A DNA stretch of 12,467 nucleotides, from contig JAUVPT010000025.1 in assembly GCA_030598525.1 (NCBI GenBank), forward strand, positions 1-12,467, given 5' to 3'. This DNA is from Gemmatimonadota bacterium. GTDB lineage: Bacteria; Gemmatimonadota; Gemmatimonadetes; Palauibacterales; Palauibacteraceae. The notes under the pieces were generated by a model. That model was not told the DNA's origin and made no database searches. It worked only from the letters and a program-made list of their open reading frames with translations. Below are positions 1 to 7,546 of this stretch, one piece after another. Within the stretch, counting starts at the first letter, position 1, and each line of letters begins with the position of its first letter. The position numbers were made by a program, and so were the translations under genes.

Positions 1-1415
1 AGGTCTACATCCGGACTCTCATCGGCCTCGGCGTCGTCCCAACCGGGCTCGATCGCCTCCAGGTCTATCGCCGCGTCGACCTGGGCAGCGACGTCCGCGC
101 TCTCCACCTCCGTGACGAAAGAGTCGAGGTCCACATCCTCGACCAGGGGTAGCGAGAGGTCGTCCGCGCCATTCCCGGAATCCCACCCCGGCTCGGGCAA
201 CTCGACATCGACATCGGCGTCCGCCTCAGTGTCATGGCTGACCGCCTCATCCAGGACAGGAAGATTGATTTCGGTCTCAGCCGCCTCCAGCTCCGTCAGG
301 ATTTCCTCTCGTTCGACCGCAGACGGCTCGTCTTCGATTGAGAGGGTGGAATCCTCCGTCTCCGCCAGACTGCCCACGTCATGGCTCTCGGCGTCCTCGA
401 CGCCCTCGGGTTTCTCGCCGGCCTCGAACTGAGGAACCACGAAGTCCTCAGCCATGGCAAGATCCAGGTCGATCGGCGACGCCCCCTCGTCTTCCAGCTC
501 AACGACCGAACCAATGTCGCCCCGGTCGAGGCTATCGGGATGCTCGGGCGCGGGGGTCCCGGCAGAGTCGATACCATCTGCTGCATCCGCCTCGAACAGC
601 GGCTCCGCCTCGACCACCGGCTCCGGCTCGACCGGCGGCTCGGGCTCCGGCACCGACTCGGGCTCCGGCTCGGGAAGAGGCTCAGGCCTGGACGGCGGAT
701 CCGGGTCGATCGAATCCGCGGTCTCCACGTTGACCCAGTCCATGTACGACCGGCGGACCCCACGAGCGAGCAAAGACTCGTTGCTTACCATTTCGAAGAA
801 CGGAAGCGGCACATCTCCCGCCAGCCCGCTGCGAGTGCGTCGGAAGCAACCCCCGGCTGGCTCTGCGTGGTCGGTCACCAGAAGCAGCGCGATCTGCCAT
901 GGCTCCGGGAAGTGTCGCTCGTGAGTCTGAAGGTCCTCGGCCGTCAATTCGACCGGTCCAGCTTCGTGCCGGTGATACCAGCCCGCGAGGACTCCGCGGC
1001 GGCGATCGACCTCCAGCTGCATCGCGACGAGCGCCTCGCCGGGTATCTGCTCGGGCCCTTCCTCCACCATCGGAAACCTCGAGGGCACGGCCGCACTGAC
1101 GATTACATAGCGACGACCGGTATCGGGATCTTCACAGAGGTCGCCGACCAGAAAGCCCTGGGGGGCCTCCCCCGGAGCGGCGTTCCATACGTGCTGGTGG
1201 AGAGCCTTCAACACCCGCTGATCGACGAAGACATCGTATGACCCCACACCCGCCTCCCGTGACGGAGCGGGCACCGGCTTCCAGTGGACGCTGCGCAGAA
1301 GGGGGCGCGGTTTCCAAACGTGATACGCGTCCGTCTCAAGCTGCTCGTCGCCCGGCACCCTCCACTCGGGGGAGCCGGGAGACTCAGATGACTCGTCGTG
1401 TTGATCTTCGTTCAT
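1..1415 (-). CDS. JAMM/MPN-domain metalloprotease-like protein with long acidic Pro/Glu-rich tail (3' end outside window)
   Basis: The frame is open from the ATG at 1415 to the window edge, giving at least 471 residues. The start is preceded by GGAG about 6 nt upstream. Residues about 50-200 look like a JAB1/MPN/JAMM fold: E83 in GEAPQGFLVG, then GWYHRH with H148 and H150, and D161 in LTAED. This fits the JAMM pattern E...H-x-H-x7-[ST]-x2-D, with Arg in place of the usual Ser/Thr between the histidines and Thr158 in the Ser position. JAMM proteins are zinc isopeptidases or peptidases that remove ubiquitin-like or other C-terminal tails. From about residue 233 the protein becomes low-complexity: first EP repeats, then a Glu/Asp-rich stretch with two EPGWD motifs. 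The two halves probably form a folded cytoplasmic domain and a disordered tail; no signal peptide is seen. No ubiquitin-like or E1-like partner gene is visible. The family call is good; the substrate is unknown. Confidence 0.8.
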   Translation of the reverse strand, partial: MNEDQHDESSESPGSPEWRVPGDEQLETDAYHVWKPRPLLRSVHWKPVPAPSREAGVGSYDVFVDQRVLKALHQHVWNAAPGEAPQGFLVGDLCEDPDTGRRYVIVSAAVPSRFPMVEEGPEQIPGEALVAMQLEVDRRRGVLAGWYHRHEAGPVELTAEDLQTHERHFPEPWQIALLLVTDHAEPAGGCFRRTRSGLAGDVPLPFFEMVSNESLLARGVRRSYMDWVNVETADSIDPDPPSRPEPLPEPEPESVPEPEPPVEPEPVVEAEPLFEADAADGIDSAGTPAPEHPDSLDRGDIGSVVELEDEGASPIDLDLAMAEDFVVPQFEAGEKPEGVEDAESHDVGSLAETEDSTLSIEDEPSAVEREEILTELEAAETEINLPVLDEAVSHDTEADADVDVELPEPGWDSGNGADDLSLPLVEDVDLDSFVTEVESADVAAQVDAAIDLEAIEPGWDDAEADESPDVD

Positions 1416-1636
1416 TCCCACTCCGCCATGCGAACACTCAACCGTTGGTCTCGGGCCGATCAGCCCGCAATGCTCTCCGCTCCGACACCCAATCGAAAGC
1501 CTGTGGATGATACCGGCAAGATGCACGGAATGAAACAACGTGGCGCTCGGCGGTGTTGACAGGCGTAAGACCTAACGCGAGTGTCGCACGTCGGGCCATT
1601 GCTGAGCGGTCCAGAACCACGACAACGGGAGCCATC
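1416..1636. promoter_or_regulatory. divergent intergenic region between the JAMM gene and the OMP gene
   Basis: These 221 bp separate two outward-facing genes and must hold both promoters. A TTGACA hexamer lies at 1556-1561 on the plus strand, but no convincing -10 element follows at 16-18 bp, so I do not call a defined promoter. No ORF with a ribosome-binding site or coding character was seen. Confidence 0.35.
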
Positions 1637-2242
1637 ATGCGACGCATTCTGGTCGCCGCTGCCTTCACCATCGTCTTACAGGCGTTCGCCACGCCAGCCG
1701 AGGGGCTCGCCCAGGGCAGGTTTGATCCGCGACGGCAAGCTCGATTCATGATCGACGCCAACCTCGCGTATACACTGATTACCGGCGATGCCGGAGACAG
1801 CATCAATGGCGGGCCCGGAATCGAGGCTGCCGCACTGTACCAGCTAGCGGACATCCCGCTGAGGTTAGGAGGCGGCGCAGGCTACTCCCGGCATGGGATC
1901 CAGGACGCTGGCGGGTCGGCGAACAGGTATGAGGTGTTCGCCGTTGCCGACCTCCTGCTGTTCAGCGAAGAAACGGAGATGATCCCCTATATACAGGGAC
2001 GAGTCGGCTGGATGCAGCTCGCCAACAACATCGACGAGGTCTCCACCACGATCAGCGGACTCGAATTCGCGGCCCTGGTGGGGGTGGACATGCCCGTTGC
2101 CGAGAACATCTCGATCGACGTATCCGGCCAGTTCGGCTGGTTTACGGGAGGAGATCTCGTCGTTGACGGCGTGTCCGATCCCGGCACGTCGAGGTCAGCG
2201 TCGATCTTCTCCATCCGCGCGGGCGCATTCTTCTTCTTCTGA
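1637..2242 (+). CDS. small outer-membrane beta-barrel protein
   Basis: The product is 201 residues. The start is set by GGGAG 5 nt before the ATG and by the signal peptide that begins there (MRRILVAAAFTIVLQAF..., cleavage probably near GLAQG). An upstream in-frame start at 1553 would bury that signal peptide. The mature part has alternating polar and hydrophobic strands with glycine turns (GGPGIEAAALYQLADIPLRL, GGGAGYSR, VYALL-like strands) and ends in a run of four phenylalanines. A C-terminal Phe is the classic signal recognised by the BAM complex. It therefore looks like an 8-strand OmpA/OmpW-sized barrel placed in the outer membrane. The function is not identifiable; it could be structural, a small porin or a stress-related OMP. 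It stands alone on the plus strand and converges with the small membrane gene at 2258. Confidence 0.8.
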   Translation: MRRILVAAAFTIVLQAFATPAEGLAQGRFDPRRQARFMIDANLAYTLITGDAGDSINGGPGIEAAALYQLADIPLRLGGGAGYSRHGIQDAGGSANRYEVFAVADLLLFSEETEMIPYIQGRVGWMQLANNIDEVSTTISGLEFAALVGVDMPVAENISIDVSGQFGWFTGGDLVVDGVSDPGTSRSASIFSIRAGAFFFF

Positions 2243-2257
2243 CTAAATCACCGACTC

Positions 2258-2551
2258 TCAGGTAAGTTCGTTGCGGGTGCGACCGCCGACCAGGCGTTGA
2301 GCCGTCCGGGCCTCCAGCAGCGATTCCGTGAACTCGATTCTCTGTTCCAGTTGCTGGATCTTGAGATTCTGTGTCTCCAACAGAGTCTTGACGTGCTCGT
2401 GATGGAGCTTGTCATCGACGACCTGCTGCTTGGCGAGTGCGTTAGCCTCCATCACGTTCCCGAGCCGCTTGGTCAGGGGGCGGAAGATCAGGACTCCGGC
2501 AAACGACAGGATAAACGTGATCGGGATCAGGGCGAAGAAGAACTCTTCCAT
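2258..2551 (-). CDS. small membrane protein with C-terminal coiled coil (PspB-like architecture)
   Basis: The product is 97 residues. A hydrophobic segment (residues about 4-24, FFFALIPITFILSFAGVLIF) is followed by a charged helix with heptad character (about 30-85), including QNLKIQQLEQRIEFTESLLEA. The layout of one N-terminal membrane helix plus a cytoplasmic coiled coil resembles phage-shock protein B, whose tail has a similar RIQxLExIL stretch; the resemblance is by eye only. GAGGAG lies 7-8 nt before the ATG. It begins 30 bp after the MacB-like permease stop codon on the same strand, so it is probably the last gene of the export operon. It might stabilise the transporter or report membrane stress. 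Function not established. Confidence 0.75.
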   Translation of the reverse strand: MEEFFFALIPITFILSFAGVLIFRPLTKRLGNVMEANALAKQQVVDDKLHHEHVKTLLETQNLKIQQLEQRIEFTESLLEARTAQRLVGGRTRNELT

Positions 2552-2581
2552 CGGGTCACTCCTCAGGGTTTACTCGTCGAC

Positions 2582-3826
2582 TCACTCGTAACGAAGCGAT
2601 TCCACTGGATCCAGCCGGGCCGCCTTCCGAGCCGGAAGGAAGCCCGAGAGCAGTCCGATCAATATCAGGATCGAGCCACAAGCCACGTTAATGGTCCACG
2701 ATAGTTTCGGATTCACTATGTAATTCATCGCCGGATTCGAAGCCGGTATGGAATCGACGAGCAGCACCGCCAGTACTGAGAACGTCATCCCGGCGATCCC
2801 CCCGAGCAGCGAGATCGCCAACGCCTCGAACATGAACTGAGCCATGATGTGGGTCTTCCGCGCGCCGACCGCCAGCTTGATCCCGATCTCTCGCGTGCGC
2901 TCCTTCACGACCACGTACATGATGTTCGCCACCCCGACTCCCGCGACAATCAGCGTAAACACGCCCACCAGGCCCAGGAACACCTGGATTCCGAACCCGA
3001 TCGCCCGGGTCTGCTCCTCGCTCTCGATGAAGTCCCACATGGGCAGGGCCCGCTCGTCCGTCGGATCGAACTTGTGCTTGGCTCCGACCACCTCGAAAAT
3101 CTCGCGCTTCGTAATCTCGGCACGTTCGACGCTTCTCGGCCTGAGGAGCAGGTGGTTGACGTATCGGTCGCCGTAGATCGCTCGGTACGTTGAGGCCGGG
3201 ATGATGGCCCGATCTTCATCAGGGCCGTTGTTCATGCTGTCCTGGAACTTCGACTGCATGACACCGACGACGGTGAACGGAATCCCGTCCAGCTCGAGCA
3301 TCTCGCCCACCGGATCCTTCGGACCAAACAGCCGGAAGGCAATCGAGTCCCCGAGGAACAGGACCCGCCGCCGTTCGGCCACGTCAGCGTCGTTGATGAA
3401 CCGTCCGCCCTTCTTTGGATACATCCGACGCATGTCTGAGAAGGGAGGGTGCACGCCTTCCATGTAAGTAGTCGTTCTGACGTCGCCACGCTCCAGCGTC
3501 ACGCCCCAGCGACCGTAGGAGGGGCTGGCGTCCTCGATCTGGTCCACGAAGCGGACGATCAGGCTCATGTCCTCCTCTGTGAGCCGAACCTGCCGGCCCC
3601 GTGGAAGCCCCTCGAACGGCTTCGTCGTCTGGCCTCCGTACACCATGAAGATCCGCTCACCGGCGTTGAGCAGGCCGGTGTTGATGGTGCGACGCAGGCC
3701 CTCCCCGAACGCCAGCAGGAGTACCACCGCGATCGTCCCCCACGTGATGGCGAACATCGTGAGAAGGGCCCGTGTCTTGTGGGCCCTCAAATCGCCGAGA
3801 AACTCGGTCAGCAGGATTCGCCACAT
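2582..3826 (-). CDS. MacB/FtsX-type ABC transporter permease (second of two)
   Basis: The product is 414 residues from the ATG at 3826. It follows the MacB permease plan: first membrane helix at about 20-41 (with ITWGTIAVVLLLAF), a large periplasmic domain to about 275, then an FtsX domain with helices at about 280-305, 337-356 and 377-398. The loop after helix 2 carries ANIMYVVVKERTREIGIKLA, typical of the family, and the protein ends with PARKAARLDPVESLRYE, also typical. Such permeases work by mechanotransmission: a separate cytoplasmic ATPase drives movement of the periplasmic domain to push substrates out or through an adaptor. Colinear similarity to the neighbour at 4154 shows they are paralogues. 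An in-frame extension upstream to 3928 lies inside the inserted element, so I prefer 3826, where the family N-terminus begins; the Shine-Dalgarno (CCGGGA) is weak. Confidence 0.9.
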   Translation of the reverse strand: MWRILLTEFLGDLRAHKTRALLTMFAITWGTIAVVLLLAFGEGLRRTINTGLLNAGERIFMVYGGQTTKPFEGLPRGRQVRLTEEDMSLIVRFVDQIEDASPSYGRWGVTLERGDVRTTTYMEGVHPPFSDMRRMYPKKGGRFINDADVAERRRVLFLGDSIAFRLFGPKDPVGEMLELDGIPFTVVGVMQSKFQDSMNNGPDEDRAIIPASTYRAIYGDRYVNHLLLRPRSVERAEITKREIFEVVGAKHKFDPTDERALPMWDFIESEEQTRAIGFGIQVFLGLVGVFTLIVAGVGVANIMYVVVKERTREIGIKLAVGARKTHIMAQFMFEALAISLLGGIAGMTFSVLAVLLVDSIPASNPAMNYIVNPKLSWTINVACGSILILIGLLSGFLPARKAARLDPVESLRYE

Positions 3827-3836
3827 GGTTCCCGGC

Positions 3837-3862
3837 CTAGCAGGCTGGTGAAGAACCCTGGG
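3837..3862 (+). repeat. left terminal inverted repeat of the MITE-like element
   Basis: This 26-bp arm begins CTAGCAGGCTGGTGAAG and ends CCCTGGG. It is identical to the reverse complement of 4132-4157. It ends 10 bp before the start codon of the downstream permease. Confidence 0.85.
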
Positions 3863-4131
3863 CAGCCGCGTTGCGAGCGCCGAGGGGGCAGAAGCCAGGC
3901 GGCGCGACGAACGCGATGCCGTGTGCATCGGGGAGGAGCGCCTCGTCGAGCGCTGCAGCGCGAGACATTGAGCCGAAGGCGAACAACGCCGCAGATGCTC
4001 CCTCGCCGCCGCAACCCGCAGGGCGCACGGGCCTTGCAGATCGATACTGCGTCACTCGTCGTCGAAGATACTCATGCATCTCCTTCCTCCTCGTTCCTTG
4101 TCTCGCTTCGGCAAGACCGTGCGCGCGACAA

Positions 4132-4157
4132 CCCAGGGTTCTTCACCAGCCTGCTAG
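4132..4157 (-). repeat. right terminal inverted repeat of the MITE-like element
   Basis: This is the matching arm. Its outermost CTAG supplies the TAG stop codon (4156-4154) of the permease gene to its right. Confidence 0.85.
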
Positions 4158-5425
4158 TGCCTCAAACACTCGACGGGGTCCAGACCGGCCGCCTTGCGGG
4201 CCGGAAAGAAACCTGCGGCCAGGCCAACGAGGCCCAGGAGTACCATCGTGACCACCGCCACGGCTGGCGAAATCTGGGGAGCCCCAATGAACTCCTCCAT
4301 GTCCCCGAACGAGACGAGCTTCACAAGCCCGAGTGAGAGCGCGAAACCCAGGGCCCCTCCGATCAGCACTAAGGTCGTCGCTTCGATGAAGAACTGCCGC
4401 AGAATGTCCTTCCGGCGAGCCCCGACCGAGCGCTTGATCCCGATTTCCCGGGTTCTCTCACGGACCACCACGTACATGATGTTGGCAACTCCGATGCCGC
4501 CCACGGTCAGGGTGAAAGACCCTACGATCGCGAAGAATATGTGAAAACCGGCGAACAGGTATTCGAACATCTTCTCGAACTCGGTGGTATCCCACACCCC
4601 GAGAGCATCGTCGTCGGCAGGATCGAACCGGTACTTCCGCCCGAGCAGCTCGTACACGCGCCCCTCCACCCGCCGGGACGCGTCCGCGCTCGCCGTCTGG
4701 TAGACGATATTGTTCAGGTACACCTGGCCGAACATCGCGCGGTGGGTGGATCCCGGAATGAAGACCCGATCTCGATCACGCGAGCTGTAGGAGGAGCTCT
4801 GCTGCTTGGGTTTCATCACGCCGACGATCGTGAACGGTGTTTCGCCGATCATGATCTGCCGGCCCACCACGTCCACGTCCTCCCCTTCTCCCTCGAACAG
4901 AAAGTCCCGCGCCCGGTTCCCGAGGACCGCCACCCGCCGGCGGCCGTCGATATCCTCCCGGTTGATGAAGCGCCCTCCCATGTCGGGAATGACGTTTCGC
5001 ATGAACGTGTAGTCGGGCCAGACCCCGGCGACGTTCGGTCGAAGCACGTGCCGGCCATTGCGCACCGGGGAGTTCCAGCGGCTGTACTCCGGACTGATTC
5101 GTTCGATCTCCGGAATCTGCTTCTGGAGAGTCCAGGCGTCGGCCTCTCTTAACCGAATCGAGCGCCCCTCGGGAAAGCCTTGATATGAAACCGTGGTCGT
5201 ACCGCCGAACAGCATGACGACCCGATCTCCGAGTCCGTGGAACCGCTTCTTGGTCTGCCGCTCGAGGCCCACGCCGAACGCCAGAAGCACGACCACGGCC
5301 ACAGTGCCCCAGGTGATGCCCAGCAGCGTCAGCGTGGTGCGCAGCTTCTGGTTCCTGACATCCGCGACGAACTGACCGACCGCGGCCGCGATTCGATTCA
5401 CGCCTCCCCCTCTCTCACGCTCCAC
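4154..5425 (-). CDS. MacB/FtsX-type ABC transporter permease (first of two)
   Basis: The product is 423 residues from the GTG at 5425, 12 bp after the adaptor stop codon. A second GTG at 5401, also preceded by a purine-rich stretch, would shorten it by 8 residues; the true start is open. The architecture matches the downstream paralogue: helix 1 around GITWGTVAVVVLLAFGVGL, a periplasmic domain, then an FtsX domain with GVANIMYVVVRERTREIGIK and a terminal ARKAAGLDPVECLRH. Shared landmarks such as GGRFIN, PFTIVGVM and KYRFDP support an old duplication within the operon. It probably forms a hetero- or homodimeric export permease with the HlyD-like adaptor. There is no fused nucleotide-binding domain, unlike E. 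coli MacB. The last codon and the stop overlap the right end of the inserted element. Confidence 0.9.
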   Translation of the reverse strand: MERERGGGVNRIAAAVGQFVADVRNQKLRTTLTLLGITWGTVAVVVLLAFGVGLERQTKKRFHGLGDRVVMLFGGTTTVSYQGFPEGRSIRLREADAWTLQKQIPEIERISPEYSRWNSPVRNGRHVLRPNVAGVWPDYTFMRNVIPDMGGRFINREDIDGRRRVAVLGNRARDFLFEGEGEDVDVVGRQIMIGETPFTIVGVMKPKQQSSSYSSRDRDRVFIPGSTHRAMFGQVYLNNIVYQTASADASRRVEGRVYELLGRKYRFDPADDDALGVWDTTEFEKMFEYLFAGFHIFFAIVGSFTLTVGGIGVANIMYVVVRERTREIGIKRSVGARRKDILRQFFIEATTLVLIGGALGFALSLGLVKLVSFGDMEEFIGAPQISPAVAVVTMVLLGLVGLAAGFFPARKAAGLDPVECLRH

Positions 5426-5437
5426 GCCCTCCCGGAG

Positions 5438-6532
5438 TCACTCGATTTCTCTCGGAGGCGGCTCGACCACCAGTTCGCCCTCCTCGAGACCGGCGACCAC
5501 CTCTATGGTCAGGGCATCCGAAAGGCCCGTTTCGATCACGCGCTCTTCCGTCTCTCCTCCGGGAAGAAGGACTGTGACTTCAGCCTTGTCTTCCCCGAAG
5601 CGGATCAGACGTTCGGGGATGACCAGAACGTCGTCCCGCCGATCGATGATGACGTCCACGTTCGCCGAGTACCCGGCTCGCAGCACGGTCTCGCCGACAT
5701 CCGTCAGAGTGACCTCGATGGGAAAAACGGTAGCGTTGTCCTCTGTACGGGCCTTCAGGGAGATCGAGTACACTTCGCCGGTCACCTTCGCGTCCGGCAG
5801 GGCGCCCACTTTGACATCCGCAGGCATTCCCTCACGCAGTTTCCCGACATCGATTTCGTCGACCGTACCGCGAAAGATCAGATTGTCCATCGCGGCCATA
5901 GTGATCAGGACCGTGCCCTCCTGGAACGCGCTCAGCGTAACGACCGGATCTCCGGTCTCCACCCTCGTCTCGAGTACGAAACCGTCGATGGGAGAGCGAA
6001 CGACCCCCTCGATGTTGCGGTTCGCGATCCGGACCCGACCGGTCTCGAGCAGGGCGACCCGCTCCGACGCCATCTGGACCTGGATACGGGCTCGCTCGTA
6101 CTCCCGCTCGGCCAGCTCCAGCTCCTCCTGAGTGATGAAGTCGCGGTCCCGAAGTTCATTCTTTCGCTCGAGATCGCGCTCCATGTTCGTGAGCTCGATC
6201 TCCCGCAGCTCGACCTGGCGCTTCGACTCCGCCAGCTCGATCGGAGTCGGATTCGGCTTCACCTCGAGCAACCGCTCGCCAGCCGATATGAAGTCTCCGT
6301 CCTCCACGAACAACTCACGTACCACGCCGGAGAGTTGGGACTTGACACTGATCTCGACGTCAGGCTCGATATTGCCGATCGCAAGTGCCTTCTGAATAAC
6401 CGAGCCGCGCGTGACCTCGACCGTGGTGGGGCCCTCATCTCCGTTGCCTCCGCGCAGCGACACCGCTGCTATGGTTCCGGCCACGGCCACCAGCCCGACC
6501 ATACCGAACCCTACCTTCGTTCGCGTCTTCAT
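5438..6532 (-). CDS. HlyD/MacA-type periplasmic adaptor (membrane fusion protein)
   Basis: The product is 364 residues. The start at 6532 is chosen because GGAGAGG lies 4-5 nt upstream and the signal anchor begins there (MKTRTKVGFGMVGLVAVAG). An in-frame start at 6577 only adds a basic leader. The order is: membrane anchor (about 7-25), first half of a lipoyl-like domain (about 62-97, with SGVVRELFVEDGDFISAGE), an alpha-helical hairpin of moderate length (about 98-165, rich in Glu and Arg heptads), second lipoyl half (SPIDGFVLETRVETGDPV), then beta-barrel and membrane-proximal domains. Such adaptors link an inner-membrane permease to an outer-membrane channel. It heads the operon with the two MacB-like permeases, so export is the likely role. 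Substrate unknown, and no TolC-like channel is nearby. Confidence 0.92.
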   Translation of the reverse strand: MKTRTKVGFGMVGLVAVAGTIAAVSLRGGNGDEGPTTVEVTRGSVIQKALAIGNIEPDVEISVKSQLSGVVRELFVEDGDFISAGERLLEVKPNPTPIELAESKRQVELREIELTNMERDLERKNELRDRDFITQEELELAEREYERARIQVQMASERVALLETGRVRIANRNIEGVVRSPIDGFVLETRVETGDPVVTLSAFQEGTVLITMAAMDNLIFRGTVDEIDVGKLREGMPADVKVGALPDAKVTGEVYSISLKARTEDNATVFPIEVTLTDVGETVLRAGYSANVDVIIDRRDDVLVIPERLIRFGEDKAEVTVLLPGGETEERVIETGLSDALTIEVVAGLEEGELVVEPPPREIE

Positions 6533-6709
6533 GGACCTCTCCAAACTGCCCTGCGGCCGGCGGACCCGGGCCATCACTCGCTGAGGTGTCGCTGCCGGGC
6601 AGGAGCCGCCGGTGGCATGCGCACCTCACTGTCGGCCGGCGTTGCCGGCCACGTCTCGTCTTACGCGCCCGGAGGGGACGGAAGTTTCACTCGCCGACGC
6701 CTGGAGCCA
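6533..6709. other. intergenic region between the metal permease gene and the adaptor gene
   Basis: This 177-bp gap probably separates two transcription units. It contains a perfect 7-bp stem with a 3-nt loop (GGCCGGC-GTT-GCCGGCC, 6634-6650) that could act as a terminator or attenuator, but no T-run follows on the minus strand. I could not identify a clear promoter for the export operon here. Confidence 0.4.
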
Positions 6710-7546
6710 TTACACGCCCCGGCGACGTCCCAAGAGGGAGTGCGCGATCGCGGAAACCACGTAGAGAGAGGCCACGAGGAGGATGATGAAGGGACCCGTC
6801 GGAATGTCGAGGCCGGCGCTGGCGGACAGCCAATAGGAGATGAAGAGGCCCGCGGTGATACAGACGGCGCCGATGGCCGTCGCCAGGACCATCATGCGAT
6901 CCAGCCCTCCCGTCCAATGGCGGGCAATGGCCGCCGGAATCGTGAGCAGTGCGATAACCAGGATCACACCCACGACCCGGATCAGAACCACGACGGTGAC
7001 CGCCGTCAGCCCCAGGAGAAGAAGGAACAGTGCGGCCACCGGTACGCCGGCGACCCAACTGAATTCCTCGTCGAAGGCCACGGCCTGGAGAGGGTGGTAG
7101 AGTCGGATGACGACCACGACCAGGAAGACATCGAGGATGGCCGTGAACCACAGGTAGGCGGGCGGAACGAACAGGATGTTACCGAACAGGTAGCTGAGAA
7201 GGTCAGGTGTCGCCCCGGGCGCCAGGGAGGCGAATATGATGCCGAGTGCCATGCCGACGGCCCAGACCATTGCGATCAGCGTGTCGAGTCCCTGCCGCAG
7301 GCGGAGTTCCACCACGCCGATCCCGAGTGCCGACAGGAGGCCGAACGCCAGCGCTCCCGCCATGGGGGGGAAGCCGACGAGGTAGCCCAGACCGATCCCG
7401 CCGAACGCCGCGTGGGCCAGCCCCCCTGAGATGGAGGCGATGCGCCGGGCCACCACGAACGTGCCGACGATTCCGCTGGCGACGGCCGCAAGAAGTCCGG
7501 CAGCCAGTGCCCGCTGGAAGAACTCGTATTCGAGGGCGCCTATCAT
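6710..7546 (-). CDS. zinc/manganese-type ABC transporter permease (ZnuB-like)
   Basis: The product is 278 residues and strongly hydrophobic, with roughly eight membrane segments, as in the ABC-3 permease family (ZnuB, TroC, MntB). The start MIGALEYEFFQRAL is typical of the family, and its ATG overlaps the ATPase stop codon as ATGA, so translation is probably coupled. Family landmarks include SISGGLAHAAFGGIGLGY near the N-terminus and LLTIPAAIAR in the C-terminal half. It forms the inner-membrane channel for the metal delivered by the binding protein encoded at 8304. The in-frame extension to 7618 lies inside the ATPase gene and is not credible. Confidence 0.92.
   Translation of the reverse strand: MIGALEYEFFQRALAAGLLAAVASGIVGTFVVARRIASISGGLAHAAFGGIGLGYLVGFPPMAGALAFGLLSALGIGVVELRLRQGLDTLIAMVWAVGMALGIIFASLAPGATPDLLSYLFGNILFVPPAYLWFTAILDVFLVVVVIRLYHPLQAVAFDEEFSWVAGVPVAALFLLLLGLTAVTVVVLIRVVGVILVIALLTIPAAIARHWTGGLDRMMVLATAIGAVCITAGLFISYWLSASAGLDIPTGPFIILLVASLYVVSAIAHSLLGRRRGV

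Larger units (their letters stand above)
3837..4157. mobile_element. MITE-like non-autonomous element with 26-bp perfect inverted ends
   Basis: Positions 3837-3862 and 4132-4157 are perfect reverse complements, beginning CTAGCAGGCTGGTG at the left. The outermost CTAG is itself a palindrome and is present at both ends, so it may be a target duplication of CTAG or just TA, leaving 22-bp inverted repeats around a 313-bp core. CTAG with TA duplication is the known preference of IS630-family elements, which makes that family the first guess for the source transposase. No transposase is encoded. The interior is GC-rich with a perfect 12-bp palindrome (GCGCTGCAGCGC, 3950-3961) and a GATGC/GCATC hairpin near 3914. 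It lies between two permease genes of one operon, with the stop codon of the upstream gene inside its right end. Confidence 0.75.

Noticed and set aside
601..720. Repeat-rich GC stretch as a separate DNA repeat element
   Set aside because: It is explained by the Pro/Glu codons of the acidic tail of the JAMM gene.
381..1241. 286-codon plus-strand open frame
   Set aside because: It is antisense to the JAMM gene, whose minus frame shows clear protein motifs and a ribosome-binding site; this frame has no recognisable motifs.
1556..1561. TTGACA as a -35 element for the OMP gene
   Set aside because: No acceptable -10 hexamer at the right spacing.
5237..7429. 730-codon plus-strand open frame, the longest in the window
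   Set aside because: It runs antisense across the permease, adaptor and metal permease genes. Its translation is rich in Arg, Asp, His and Gln with no domains, as expected for a GC-rich shadow.
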